Positions 41,134 through 50,227 of a stretch of 64,000 nucleotides of DNA are shown piece by piece. This DNA is from Jannaschia pagri (GTDB lineage Bacteria > Pseudomonadota > Alphaproteobacteria > Rhodobacterales > Rhodobacteraceae). The DNA is taken from the NCBI RefSeq assembly GCF_019655435.1, contig NZ_BPFH01000004.1, positions 1-64,000 on the forward strand, written 5' to 3'. The stretch's first letter is position 1; the number at the start of each line of letters is the position of its first letter. A program made the position numbers and the translations under genes. Below the pieces are notes generated by a model. The model searched no databases. It was not told the origin of the DNA and saw only the letters and a list, made by a program, of their open reading frames with translations.

Positions 41134-42423
41134 TCACTGGCTGTCTGACTGTCCTGGGGTAGCGGCCTCTGAGGTGAGTTCTGCAACCACGCGGGCAATA
41201 TCGCTCCCGTCGGTTAGGTCGGCCAACGCGTAGGTCTCGGTCACCAGATCGGACGAGATTTCCCGCGTCGCAACCTGCGCCCCGGGCGCAATCGGCCCGT
41301 AGGTTTGACCCGCAACCGAGAAATAGACAGCCCCCGTGTTCCCCGTGCGCAGCGACACCGGCGCCTCGGTGGCGGGGATCTCAAAGGTCTCGCCGGGGGC
41401 GAGTTCACGCTCCAACAATTCATTCCCGTCCGCAGTGCGCACACGTACCCACGCCCGTCGGGCCGCCACGATAACCACGGCATCTGGGGCGGACGCTAAG
41501 ACCTGCGGTGTCGCAGGCGCCGCCTCCTCCGTTCCAGCCAGCGCGTCGGCGACGGCAACATCCACGGCCGCCGCGAGGGTTTGCGCATCAGGCCCGTTCA
41601 GACCAGCGGGCTGAGCGGTCCGAAGCGCACCTACGGTCCCCGGTTGGATTGTCGAGATCGGCGCATCACGGGCCGTCAAAATAGGCGCATCCAGCGCCTG
41701 GGGCCGATACAGTCGCGACAAGGCTTCTGAGGTGGGGATGTCCACGCCAGCAACCTCGGGCGCGTCGGTCTGGGGCAGGGCAGGGGCCAGTGGGTCCAAC
41801 TCTGCCACAAGCTCGGGCGCTTGTTCCACGGGCGCGACCTGAACGCGCTGAATTTCCTGGACGAGGGTCCAACCGCCATATCCCAAGCCGCCAACCAGCA
41901 AACCCAGCACAGCGATTGACCCGAGCGCACCGGGTTCAAACCCTGCAAAGACGGGTGTGGCCTTGTTCGCAAACGGATTGCCAGACCCCAGCAATGGGTC
42001 ACTTTCTATGGCGGCTTTCTTCGTTTTCGGGGCCAGCGCACCGCGCGGCACGTCGCCGAGGCTCCCCAACGGGCCGCTGCGCGGCAGCTCCGATTCCATC
42101 GGTTTGAGCGCCGAAATCCCGCCGAAGCCCGCCTCTTCGCAGAAGCGCGCGAAGACGATTTCGGGGTCCATGTTGAGATATCGCGCGTAGCTCCGCACGT
42201 AACCCGCAACGAAGGACTGGCTGTCGAAGGCCGTCAGATCGGCGTTCTCAATGGCGGCGATATAGCTCGCTTTGATGCGCAATTCCCGTTGCACATCCAT
42301 GAGCGATTTTCCCAGGGTCGCGCGTTCACCGCGCATTTCATCCCCAAGACGCATGTCGAATGAGTCAAAACCCCGCGACGGGCTCTCGACTTTGGATAGA
42401 AATCTAGACTTTCGGCCAAACAT
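41134..42423 (-). CDS. RodZ-like membrane protein with cytoplasmic HTH
   Basis: This 429-aa protein starts at ATG 42423. An N-terminal HTH_25 (about 22-95: MRLGDEMRGERATLGKSLMDVQRELRIKASYIAAIENADLTAFDSQSFVAGYVRSYARYLNMDPEIV) is followed by a linker, a TM helix (SIAVLGLLVGGLGYGGWTLV, about 175-195), and a periplasmic DUF4115 domain near the end (RAWVRVRTADGNELLERELAPGETFEIPATEAPVSLRTGNTGAVYFSVAGQTYGPIAPGAQV). RodZ links MreB to the rod-shape machinery. The N-terminal extension of the ORF is not supported. Confidence 0.85.
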   Translation of the reverse strand: MFGRKSRFLSKVESPSRGFDSFDMRLGDEMRGERATLGKSLMDVQRELRIKASYIAAIENADLTAFDSQSFVAGYVRSYARYLNMDPEIVFARFCEEAGFGGISALKPMESELPRSGPLGSLGDVPRGALAPKTKKAAIESDPLLGSGNPFANKATPVFAGFEPGALGSIAVLGLLVGGLGYGGWTLVQEIQRVQVAPVEQAPELVAELDPLAPALPQTDAPEVAGVDIPTSEALSRLYRPQALDAPILTARDAPISTIQPGTVGALRTAQPAGLNGPDAQTLAAAVDVAVADALAGTEEAAPATPQVLASAPDAVVIVAARRAWVRVRTADGNELLERELAPGETFEIPATEAPVSLRTGNTGAVYFSVAGQTYGPIAPGAQVATREISSDLVTETYALADLTDGSDIARVVAELTSEAATPGQSDSQ

Positions 42424-42556
42424 GGGCCTGCCCCTTGAAGGTTGTGGCCACACCTCTCCGGGCGCGGTTCCGTCCTGTCTACCAGGGCCGACTCCCCATC
42501 TGCCCTGCACTGCCCCCTTAGCTTAGCATCCTAAGGCTCACAATGCACGGGTTCTC

Positions 42557-43783
42557 TTATCCGGCGGCTTGAGCGCGATTTAGCGCGCAATGGGACCACA
42601 GATCATCCATGGCCCGAACCAATGCGTCAATCATGGGCGGAGTGTGTACCGGCGAAGGCGTAAAGCGCAGCCGCTCCGTCCCACGGGGCACGGTCGGGAA
42701 GTTGATCGGCTGCACATAGACACCGTGATCCGACAGCAACCGATCCGAAATCATCTTGCATTTGACCGGATCCCCCACGTGCACGGGCACGATGTGGCTG
42801 CCGTGGTCGATGATCGGCAGGCCAAGACCCCGCAGGCGCAGTTTAAGAACGGCGGCCCGTTCTTGGTGCAGATCGCGCAAGGCCTGATCCGATTTCAGGT
42901 GCTTGACCGATGCGGCGGCGCCTGCTGCCACAGCCGGGGGCAGGGATGTCGTAAAGATAAAGCCAGGCGCATAGCTCCGGATGGCATCGCACATCTTGGC
43001 CGAAGCAGCGACATAGCCCCCCATGACGCCATAGGCCTTGGCCAAGGTGCCGTTGATGATGTCGATCCGGTGCATCAAGCCATCACGCTCCGCCACGCCT
43101 GCGCCGCGGGGGCCATACATGCCGACGGCATGCACCTCGTCGATGTAGGTCAGGGCGCCGAATTCCTCGGCGAGGTCGCAGATCGCTTCGATCGGCCCGA
43201 AATCGCCATCCATGGAATAAATCGACTCAAAGGCGATCAGCTTCGGCGCTGCCGGATCGTCGGCCTCCAGCAGTTCCCTAAGATGCGCGGTATCGTTGTG
43301 GCGGAAGATGCGCTTCGCCCCACCGTTCCGGCGCACCCCTTCGATCATCGAGGCGTGGTTGAGCGCATCCGAATAGATGATCAACCCCGGGAACAATTTG
43401 GGGAGCGTGCTCAAAGTCGCGTCATTGGCGATGTAGGCAGAGGTAAAGATCAGAGCGGCGTCCTTTTGGTGCAGGTCCGCAAGCTCCGCCTCCAGCAACT
43501 TGTGGGAGACCGTCGTGCCCGAGATATTGCGCGTCCCGCCCGACCCGGCGCCCGTCGCATCCAAGGCGTCGTGCATCGCGCTCAGAACTTCGGGATGTTG
43601 TCCCATCCCAAGGTAGTCGTTGCCGCACCACACGGTGATGTCCTGGGTCGACCCGTCAGGCTTTTTCCACGTCGCATGGGGGAACTGACCCCGACGCCGT
43701 TCGATGTCGATGAACGTCCGATAGCGGCCCTCGTCGTGCAAAGCGGTCAGGGCTTGATCCAGCGCCATCGTATAGTCGGTCAT
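42557..43783 (-). CDS. hemA: 5-aminolevulinate synthase
   Basis: This 408-aa PLP enzyme condenses glycine and succinyl-CoA to ALA, the Shemin (C4) entry to heme and bacteriochlorophyll. It begins with the typical helices, then [14 protein letters not shown] and [16 protein letters not shown] (substrate), [11 protein letters not shown], and Schiff-base lysine K249 in [15 protein letters not shown]. Length matches Rhodobacter HemA. Good support for an alphaproteobacterial origin of the window. Monocistronic. Confidence 0.97.
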   Translation of the reverse strand: MTDYTMALDQALTALHDEGRYRTFIDIERRRGQFPHATWKKPDGSTQDITVWCGNDYLGMGQHPEVLSAMHDALDATGAGSGGTRNISGTTVSHKLLEAELADLHQKDAALIFTSAYIANDATLSTLPKLFPGLIIYSDALNHASMIEGVRRNGGAKRIFRHNDTAHLRELLEADDPAAPKLIAFESIYSMDGDFGPIEAICDLAEEFGALTYIDEVHAVGMYGPRGAGVAERDGLMHRIDIINGTLAKAYGVMGGYVAASAKMCDAIRSYAPGFIFTTSLPPAVAAGAAASVKHLKSDQALRDLHQERAAVLKLRLRGLGLPIIDHGSHIVPVHVGDPVKCKMISDRLLSDHGVYVQPINFPTVPRGTERLRFTPSPVHTPPMIDALVRAMDDLWSHCALNRAQAAG

Positions 43784-43876
43784 GACGTGCCTTTCGGTCT
43801 AAGGGCGGCAGGCGCCCGTCGCGTGTTCCTAGCCACAGGCCCCCGTGGCGCCTAGGCTACAGATTGTCGCGCGAAC

Positions 43877-44443
43877 TTAGTTCGCCACGGCCACTTCGCA
43901 ATCCCGCGCGCCCCCGGCGGCGCAGGCAGCCAGCGCCGCATCTCCTCCGTCCCCAAGGCCCCAGGCCCCGGTGGAGGGGCTCAAGGCCAGCGCGGCATTG
44001 GCGCCCGCCCGCCGAAAATCACGGCCCGCAACCGCCCGGCTCGCGTCCTGGCTCAGTGTCAGACTGCGGCCTTCCCGGAACCTGCGCGGTGTAATTTCTG
44101 CGACCACGACACAGCTGCGCCCCCCCGCCTTGGCGGAACACCCCTCGACGGCTGCTGCCCGCGCAGCCTCTAGACTGTGGTAATTGAACGCCCCCGTCGA
44201 AGCCTCGTTTTGCAACCCCGCGTCCGGGTCGACCGCCAAAGCCCCGTAATACTTCAGCGACGCCAGTTTCGGCATCTCCCGCAGGGTGGCCAGATCCAAG
44301 TCGCTTAGGAAGGGCTGGGGGGTCACCTCCAGGGTCGAGGTGCGCGTGCCGAACAGATCTCGCTTGGCCTGGGCTTGGTTTGGCACCTCTTGCGCCATCG
44401 CTGGGCAGGCGATCACGAGGCTCATCAAGGCGGCGCGGATCAT
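43877..44443 (-). CDS. Secreted protein with two DUF4189-like units
   Basis: This 188-aa protein starts at ATG 44443 (GGAG upstream); a TTG at 44449 is also possible. Signal peptide MIRAALMSLVIACPAMAQE. Two related units follow: about 60-115 (YYGALAVDPDAGLQNEASTGAFNYHSLEAARAAAVEGCSAKAGGRSCVVVAE) and 145-188 (NAALALSPSTGAWGLGDGGDAALAACAAGGARDCEVAVAN). DUF4189 has the pattern 'ygAia.d...ga.G.s.....ea...Al..C...gg..C.vv...'. Function unknown. Confidence 0.75.
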   Translation of the reverse strand: MIRAALMSLVIACPAMAQEVPNQAQAKRDLFGTRTSTLEVTPQPFLSDLDLATLREMPKLASLKYYGALAVDPDAGLQNEASTGAFNYHSLEAARAAAVEGCSAKAGGRSCVVVAEITPRRFREGRSLTLSQDASRAVAGRDFRRAGANAALALSPSTGAWGLGDGGDAALAACAAGGARDCEVAVAN

Positions 44444-44563
44444 TGGCAAACTCCCTCAAGTCTACAGGTTGCCCTGACCTATCACGGGACAGACCCGGCC
44501 TGCCAGAACGACCTCCCCCTTCGATGTTCCATAAATATTGCCGGGGGGGCGAGCGAAGCGAGC

Positions 44564-44578
44564 GGGGGCAGAGCCCCC
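44564..44578. repeat. GC-rich palindromic hairpin (REP-like)
   Basis: GGGGGC (44564-44569), AGA, GCCCCC (44573-44578) form a small hairpin next to the sequence TTCGATGTTCCATAAATAT (44520-44538). The latter shares TTCGATGTTCC with 14640-14650. Elements of the form 'GGGGGCAGAGCCCCC' are common intergenic repeats in this bacterial group; either repeat or part of a terminator for tetR on the minus strand. Confidence 0.5.
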
Positions 44579-44606
44579 TGCGCAGACCGTATCAAAGTGC
44601 CGCGCC

Positions 44607-45224
44607 CTATGTCTCCGCCGGGACCAACCCAAGGCCGCGCAAGTAGACCCCGATTCCCGCTTCCAACAGGTCCTCTGGCGGAAAGGGTGTGTTGGCCCCG
44701 GGCTTGCCACGGGCGAACAACTCGACGACGCCGTGGCTCATGGCCCAGATATGACTGCTGACCATGGCCGCTGGGGGGCGCCGACCTTCGGGGATATGCT
44801 GTGATAGATCTTCCGCCGCCCGCTCCAGCACGCCTCGGGACCGGTTGACCGCGCGGCTTAATTCGGGCGTGGCATGGCGGGATAGGCCGCTTTCGAACAT
44901 CGCCATGTAGTGACCCGGGTATTTGCGCGCAAAGGCCAGATAGGCACGGCCCGTCGCCTCGAATGCGGCCAGCGCCGAGGGCTGCCCGCTCTCGAAGGCG
45001 TATTCCATAAGGTCGCCAAAGATCGCGTGCCCTTGCAAGGCGCATTCGATGATCAGGTCTTCGCGCCCCTCGAAATGGCGATAGACGGCGGCGGGGGTCA
45101 CCCCGGCCTGTTTCGCCGCCTCCGACAGGGTGAAGCCCGTTGGCCCCTTCGCTTCGATCAGGGCCAGCGCCGCGTCCACCAGCGCCTGGCGCAGGTTCCC
45201 GTGGTGATAGCCGCGCTTAGGCAC
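44607..45224 (-). CDS. TetR/AcrR-family regulator
   Basis: This 205-aa repressor has the N-terminal TetR HTH (about 8-58: YHHGNLRQALVDAALALIEAKGPTGFTLSEAAKQAGVTPAAVYRHFEGREDLI) and a ligand-binding helical domain (TetR_C, about 80-200). The AYRAYLAFARKYPGHYMAMFES region is typical of the WHG-type TetR C-terminal domain. It starts within the end of ppk2 (8-base overlap), so ppk2 and tetR form one unit. The palindrome upstream of ppk2 is a good candidate operator. Confidence 0.9.
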   Translation of the reverse strand: MPKRGYHHGNLRQALVDAALALIEAKGPTGFTLSEAAKQAGVTPAAVYRHFEGREDLIIECALQGHAIFGDLMEYAFESGQPSALAAFEATGRAYLAFARKYPGHYMAMFESGLSRHATPELSRAVNRSRGVLERAAEDLSQHIPEGRRPPAAMVSSHIWAMSHGVVELFARGKPGANTPFPPEDLLEAGIGVYLRGLGLVPAET

Positions 45225-46089
45225 CGTTCAACCACAGCTCTGGCCCGCCCGCGACCTTGGCGTCCACATCCAAAACGGAGGCATCGCGCCCGTCATAGGG
45301 AATGCGCGACAGAACGGCCCGAATGGCATTCACCCGCGCCCGACGCTTGTCGTCGGACCGAACGATGGTCCAGGGCGCGACGGCGCTGTGGCTGCGGTCG
45401 AAGGTCTCGCCGATGGCCGCCGTATAGGCGTCCCAGCGGGACAGCCCTTTGACGTCGATGGACGACAGCTTCCAGTGTTTGAGGGGGTCATTTTCCCGCG
45501 CCAGGAAGCGCCGCAGTTGCTCCGCCCGCCCCACGTTCAGCCAGAGCTTCACGAGGATCGTCCCCGCCTCGACCTGCATCCGCTCGAAATCCTGGACCTG
45601 ACCAAAGAAGACCTCTCGCTGCTCTGGCGTGCAAAACCCAAAAACATGTTCAACGACGGCGCGGTTGTACCAGGACCGGTCGAAGAGCGTGAGTTCACCC
45701 GCCGTCGGCAAATGCTGCACGTAGCGTTGGAAGTACCATTGCGCGCCCTCCCGATCCGACGGTTTTGACAGCGCCACGATCCGCGCGATCCTTGGGTTTA
45801 GGTTTTCCCGGATCCGCTTGATCGTGCCGCCTTTGCCCGCGGCGTCGCGGCCCTCGAAGACCACGGCAACCTTGGCACCGGTCTCTTTGATCCAGGTCTG
45901 GCACTTGACCAATTCGATTTGCAGCGCCTCCAGCGCGGCTTCGTAGTCGTCTTTGTCCATCCAGCGGTCGTAGGGGTAATCCGGGGTCAGGATATCCTTC
46001 TTGCTGCCGTCCTCGATTGCGCGACGGACCTCGTCCGGGGCCTCTTCTTCGAAGAAACGGGTAATGGCGGCATCGAACGGCTTTTGCAT
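45217..46089 (-). CDS. ppk2: Polyphosphate kinase 2
   Basis: This 290-aa PPK2 uses polyP to phosphorylate nucleoside diphosphates or monophosphates. Walker A GRDAAGKGG (80-88), lid-region R residues, and Walker B LFDRSWYNR (135-143) are present. The 'PYDRWMDKDDYEAALEALQIELVKCQTWIKETGAKVAVVFEG' start is characteristic of class I PPK2 (NDP kinase-type). ATG 46089; the frame upstream to 46359 has no supportive features. Followed by tetR with an 8-base overlap. Confidence 0.94.
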   Translation of the reverse strand: MQKPFDAAITRFFEEEAPDEVRRAIEDGSKKDILTPDYPYDRWMDKDDYEAALEALQIELVKCQTWIKETGAKVAVVFEGRDAAGKGGTIKRIRENLNPRIARIVALSKPSDREGAQWYFQRYVQHLPTAGELTLFDRSWYNRAVVEHVFGFCTPEQREVFFGQVQDFERMQVEAGTILVKLWLNVGRAEQLRRFLARENDPLKHWKLSSIDVKGLSRWDAYTAAIGETFDRSHSAVAPWTIVRSDDKRRARVNAIRAVLSRIPYDGRDASVLDVDAKVAGGPELWLNGA

Positions 46090-46163
46090 CGGCGGGTCCT
46101 CTTTACGCCTTCTATATGGTGAGATAGCGGGGCGAGGGCCAGCCCCGCCGCCCAAGGTCCTCC

Positions 46164-46177
46164 ATTGGTTGACCAAT
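46164..46177. promoter_or_regulatory. Palindrome upstream of ppk2-tetR, candidate TetR operator
   Basis: ATTGGTTGACCAAT (46164-46177) is a perfect palindrome with a 2-bp centre, 75 bases upstream of the ppk2 start. It includes a TTGACC -35-like segment. TetR regulators bind such 14-18 bp palindromes in their own operon promoter. Confidence 0.5.
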
Positions 46178-46282
46178 TGGCGGTCCGTTTTGCTGGCCCA
46201 TGTCAGCGGTACCTGGCTCACGTGCCAGCCCGCTAAGGCGGGGTCTTCGCCTTGCCCCGCAGTCCTCAAGGCGGTCTCGGTG

Positions 46283-47257
46283 TTACGCCCTGGCCAAGCG
46301 GTCCACGGCAGCCACCACCGCCTCGGGCGCGGCATGTTGGGGCATATGGCCGACGCCATCGAGCATCGTCAGATTGGTATGCGGTACGAGTTTCTGAAAC
46401 GGTCCGGCGTGGACGGCAGGCGGCACGATGGTGTCCACCGTTCCATGCAGCCACTCGATGGGCAGGGTCAGATCCGACGCATAGCGTGCCTGCATGTGGG
46501 TGATGTGCGGTTTCAACCCGTTGACCTGGCGCGCATTGGCACGAAGTGACCGCCGCCGGAGGGTCAGTTGCCCGCCGATGTGATCCAGGTATCCGGCGGG
46601 CACCGGGTTCGGCGCAAAGATCCGGCGTGTGATCTCGTCCAGTTTGGAGTCCGGGACCAGGGCCGTCATCATCGGAATGGCCAGCGCGCCGCCAGGTGCC
46701 GAAGCGTTCAGCGCATAGAGCGGCCCCAACCCGCCTTGCCACCGCATCGCCGCCGGGGCCAGCAGCACCAGCCCCCGTGCGGCGTGGTCCAGCGCCCAGG
46801 CCAGCGCGACCGTGCCGCCAAAGCTATGGCCCAGAACCAGGGGGGCGCCCTCGCCGATTTGCCCATAGGCTGCGGCCAGTAGGGTTGCTTGTTCTGCCGG
46901 GGTCTCTGCGGCGCTGCTGAACGCCGCGTCATAGGTGGGGTCCGTGCGCCCGGTATAGCCCAGCCCCGGTCGGTCGAAAGCGATACAGCGATACCGTCCC
47001 GACAAGCGGGCGATCAGGTCAAAGGTGAACTCCCGCGCGTTGCCCGAGGCCCCGTGGATCATGACCAGATCCGGCCCCGTGCCCCGCACCACTGCGTGGA
47101 CGGGCACGCCGCCCACATCCAAGATGTCGCCCTCGGGGGGATAGGCGGCCTCGATCCGGGCCTCGCGCGCGGTGGCACGCGCGGTCACGGCCAAGCCGCC
47201 ACCGGCCACCGCCAGCCCTGCCGCCGCGCTGCCAATCAGCATTCTGCGCCGATCCAT
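46283..47257 (-). CDS. Alpha/beta hydrolase
   Basis: This 324-aa hydrolase has a TAT/Sec-like start (MDRRRMLIGSAAAGLAVAGGGLAVTARA), suggesting export or membrane anchoring, the oxyanion motif MIHGASGNA (about 66-74), nucleophile elbow GHSFGG with S145, and a late acid/His pair (LHGTVDTIVPP, GVGHMPQHAAP). The lid region is short. Substrate unknown; the fold fits esterase or haloperoxidase-like activity. Located 4 bases after metA stop (47262) in the same direction. Confidence 0.88.
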   Translation of the reverse strand: MDRRRMLIGSAAAGLAVAGGGLAVTARATAREARIEAAYPPEGDILDVGGVPVHAVVRGTGPDLVMIHGASGNAREFTFDLIARLSGRYRCIAFDRPGLGYTGRTDPTYDAAFSSAAETPAEQATLLAAAYGQIGEGAPLVLGHSFGGTVALAWALDHAARGLVLLAPAAMRWQGGLGPLYALNASAPGGALAIPMMTALVPDSKLDEITRRIFAPNPVPAGYLDHIGGQLTLRRRSLRANARQVNGLKPHITHMQARYASDLTLPIEWLHGTVDTIVPPAVHAGPFQKLVPHTNLTMLDGVGHMPQHAAPEAVVAAVDRLARA

Positions 47258-47261
47258 GGGG

Positions 47262-48212
47262 TCACAACGGCTCCGGTGCGCCGCCCAGCACTTGGCGATG
47301 GGTGCCGATCAGCGCGGGGTCAAAGGGCGTCGTCTGGTAGATCTCGTTGATCCAGTTCCCGTACAGCAGGTGAGCATGGCTGCGCCACCGGTTCGAAGGC
47401 TGTCGCGTCGGGTCGTCATCGGGATAGTAATTCCCGGGCACGTTGATTTCTGTTCCATTGGCCATGTCGCGTTCAAACTCCTTTTGGAGTGTGTCGCTGT
47501 CATACTCGAAATGGTTGAAAATATGGATCGCCCGGCGTGTCCTGTCTTCGATCAGGCAGGGACCCGTTTCCTCGGAGCCGAGCAGGACCTGCATCCCAGC
47601 CGCCTCGACCGCGTCCCGCCGCACCTCGGTCCAGCGGGAGACGGGGATGACGCAATCGTCCGAGAAGCCCCGTAAAAGGGGCGACGAGGGCGCCTCGTTC
47701 TGGACGCGGAAACAGCCGAAGTGCTTGGCGGGCAGGATGTGCTTTTCCACCCCATGGAAGTGCCAGACCAGAGCCATCCCGCCCCAGCAGACACCGAAGG
47801 TGGAATGCACATTGGTCTGCGTCCAATCCATGATCTCGCGCAGCTCATCCCAATAGGTGACCTCTTCGAACGGCAGATGCTCGATGGGGGAGCCTGTGAT
47901 GATGAAGCCGTCGAACTTCTGGTCCTTCACCTCCTGGAAGGTGCGATAAAAGCTCTCCATATGCGCGGGGCTTGTGTGCCGCGACTGATGCTCCGTCATG
48001 CGGATCAGGGTGAATTCGATCTGCAAGGGCGTCGCCCCGATCAGGCGGGCGAATTGCGTCTCGGTCGTGATCTTCATGGGCATCAGGTTCAAAAGCCCGA
48101 TGCGCAAGGGGCGGATGTCCTGCCGGGTCGCATCTGCGTCCGACATGACCATGACGCCCTCGGTCCCAAGGACGTCATAGGCAGGCAGGTCGCGGGGCAG
48201 GGTGATGGGCAT
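47262..48212 (-). CDS. metA: Homoserine O-acyltransferase MetA, predicted acetyl-CoA specific
   Basis: This 316-aa enzyme activates homoserine for methionine synthesis. The catalytic Cys is C142 ([12 protein letters not shown]), and H234-F-E236 lies in FNHFEYD. The residue that separates acetyl from succinyl specificity, Glu111, is present ([12 protein letters not shown]), so acetyl-CoA use (MetAA) is predicted. The name metA in E. coli refers to a succinyltransferase. No SAM-II riboswitch is possible: the 30-base gap upstream is too short. Last of a minus-strand run, before the hydrolase. Confidence 0.95.
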   Translation of the reverse strand: MPITLPRDLPAYDVLGTEGVMVMSDADATRQDIRPLRIGLLNLMPMKITTETQFARLIGATPLQIEFTLIRMTEHQSRHTSPAHMESFYRTFQEVKDQKFDGFIITGSPIEHLPFEEVTYWDELREIMDWTQTNVHSTFGVCWGGMALVWHFHGVEKHILPAKHFGCFRVQNEAPSSPLLRGFSDDCVIPVSRWTEVRRDAVEAAGMQVLLGSEETGPCLIEDRTRRAIHIFNHFEYDSDTLQKEFERDMANGTEINVPGNYYPDDDPTRQPSNRWRSHAHLLYGNWINEIYQTTPFDPALIGTHRQVLGGAPEPL

Positions 48213-48242
48213 GGGATCTTCCGAGTGGTTGGAACGGCAGAG

Positions 48243-49127
48243 TTATGGGGTGGGACGGCCCCTGCCAAGGGCGGCGGCCACAAGGTCGCTCACATCCGCG
48301 GCATCGCGCACGGTGGCGACCTCGGCGGCGGTGGTCTTGACGCCCCAGTTGCGGGCCATGGCGACATAGCGCGGCTGCCGCTCGGCGATGGCGGCGGCAT
48401 AGGCTGCGACCGCGAACTCTTTGGGGTTCACCCTGTCGGCGGGGGTGCCGGTGCGATCCAGGTAAGCCTGCCACTGGGCGGCCAAGAAGGCGGGCCGGTA
48501 GCACATGGGCTTCGGGTCCCGGGAAAAGCGGTCGATCAGGGTCTGGGCGTGATCGGGCGTGCCCTCGATCCAGATCATCAAGGTATTATCCGATAGGGCC
48601 GTCAGCGCCGGGTCCTCTGGGTCCTCTGGGTCAACCACCTCGCAGATCGACCCACCCGTGTCGCAGATGAAATGGTCGTAGCCATAAATGTCCCGCGCCC
48701 GTTCGATGAAATGGGGCGTGTCCAGCAGGGCATTGATCTCGGCCCTGACATGCAACTCCTGCCGTCGTTCGTATTCGGCCATGGGCAGGCCGCCTTGGGC
48801 AGGGTCGCCGGGTTGACCCAGATAGGCCGACAGGGGCGACAGGTTCTCGAACGTCATGTTGGAGCCGATGTAGATACTGTCGGTCCGCAGCAGCTTGGCC
48901 AGGAACGGGACCTTCATCGCCTCGCGCTTGAGATTGTCGTTGATATGTTCGCCCATGTAGGCCGTGCCAATGCGATAATCGATGGAGTAGTGGAACCACT
49001 CGCCCGCGTCCTCGCGCCCACCGCGCAGGATCTGGCTGACGTGGGTCTTGCCCAGGCCAGACATCCCGAACAACGTGATGCGGCGACGGGTGGCGGAGCG
49101 CCAATCGGCTTCGGTCTCATAGAACAT
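48243..49127 (-). CDS. P-loop ATPase of unknown function
   Basis: This 294-aa protein starts at ATG 49127. It has Walker A FGMSGLGKTH (about 20-29) followed by VSQILRGGREDAGEWFHYSIDYRIGTAYMGEHI, then FLAKLLRTDSIYIGSNMTFENLSPLSAYLG. The 'GmSGlGKT.vs..LR...eWfhysiDyrIGTryM.E.I.Dn.k' pattern belongs to a conserved proteobacterial ATPase family of unknown role. A late DTGGS (D-x-G switch) is in HFICDTGGSICEV. Separated by 30 bases from metA. Confidence 0.8.
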   Translation of the reverse strand: MFYETEADWRSATRRRITLFGMSGLGKTHVSQILRGGREDAGEWFHYSIDYRIGTAYMGEHINDNLKREAMKVPFLAKLLRTDSIYIGSNMTFENLSPLSAYLGQPGDPAQGGLPMAEYERRQELHVRAEINALLDTPHFIERARDIYGYDHFICDTGGSICEVVDPEDPEDPALTALSDNTLMIWIEGTPDHAQTLIDRFSRDPKPMCYRPAFLAAQWQAYLDRTGTPADRVNPKEFAVAAYAAAIAERQPRYVAMARNWGVKTTAAEVATVRDAADVSDLVAAALGRGRPTP

Positions 49128-49159
49128 GGGGCGCGGCCTAGCCCCGCACCCGGCACCCG

Positions 49160-50059
49160 TCAACGGCGGATCAGGCGCAGCACCCGCCCGTCGATCACCA
49201 ACAGTCCCGCCGCCAAGAGGCCAAAGCCCAGATAGACCGTGGTCGCCAGGACCTCATCCCGGACCCAGGCGCCCAGCAGGATCGCCACCGGTGGGATCAG
49301 CAACGTACAGAGCAGCGCATTCCCGCTGCCCGCCATGGCCAGAACGCGGAAATAGAGCAGGTAGGCAAAGGCCGTAGCGATCACCGCGTAGTAGCCCACC
49401 GCCAAGATCGTATCCGTCTGCGTCGGGATCACCGGCCCGTCGACCAGCAACGCCAGGGGCACCATGACCAGCGACGATCCCGTCAGCATCCCGGCGGCCT
49501 GAACCTGGGGTCGCAACCCGGCCAGTCGGATCCGCGCCCAGACACCGGCGAAGGCGTAGCTGACGGTCCCGGCAACGACGGCCAGTTGGGCTGCGGATCT
49601 CAGGTCGAAGTTGGCGAGGTTGTGCAAACCGATGGCCGTTGCCACGCCAAGAAAGCCAAGACTAACACCAAAGGCGCGGCGCGCCGACAACCGTTCGTCC
49701 GCCAGGAGCGCCGCCGCCACCAACACCCCAAATATCGCGGTGCCCGCGTTCAGGATCGAGGTGAGCCCGGTCTCGATATGCAGCTGTCCCCAGGCCATCA
49801 GAAGAAAGGGCAGTACGTTGTTGAGCACACCCATGACCAGCAGGCTGCCCCAGACGCCACGGTCCCGGGGGATGGGCAGGCGCTTCACAAGGACCCAGGC
49901 CCATAGGATCAGGGCCGCCACGCCCACGCGATAGGCGACCGAGGTCACGAATGGGATCTCGTCCAGCGCGACCCGGATCGACAGGAAACTGCCGCCCCAG
50001 ATCAGGGCCAGCAGGCTCAGTTCGGCCCAGGCGCGGGCGGGCATATCCGTCGTACTCAT
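49160..50059 (-). CDS. EamA-family (DMT) transporter
   Basis: This 299-aa membrane protein has ten predicted TM helices in two EamA repeats (about 1-140 and 150-292). The first, MPARAWAELSLLALIWGGSFLSIRVALDEIPFV, is typical: ALIWGG.F...R. Substrates of this group vary (amino acids, metabolites). Directed away from the small secreted gene at 50228. Specificity unknown. Confidence 0.9.
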   Translation of the reverse strand: MSTTDMPARAWAELSLLALIWGGSFLSIRVALDEIPFVTSVAYRVGVAALILWAWVLVKRLPIPRDRGVWGSLLVMGVLNNVLPFLLMAWGQLHIETGLTSILNAGTAIFGVLVAAALLADERLSARRAFGVSLGFLGVATAIGLHNLANFDLRSAAQLAVVAGTVSYAFAGVWARIRLAGLRPQVQAAGMLTGSSLVMVPLALLVDGPVIPTQTDTILAVGYYAVIATAFAYLLYFRVLAMAGSGNALLCTLLIPPVAILLGAWVRDEVLATTVYLGFGLLAAGLLVIDGRVLRLIRR

Positions 50060-50227
50060 GGGATCGGGGTTAGGTCGGGTCCGGGGCCTTCGCCACCCGT
50101 TTCTTGTGCTAAGTGCACCGGCTGCGGCCCTTTGGGGATAAAACCAGTGTTGGCCCTCGCCGGATGCCAGACCCTATGCGTATGATGGTGGCGGGCCACG
50201 CCTGGCCTGCGACCGAGGGGGAGTGTC

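Noticed and set aside
48213-48242. SAM-II riboswitch expected upstream of metA in alphaproteobacteria
   Set aside because: Only 30 bases separate metA from the previous gene and no SAM-II core is present.
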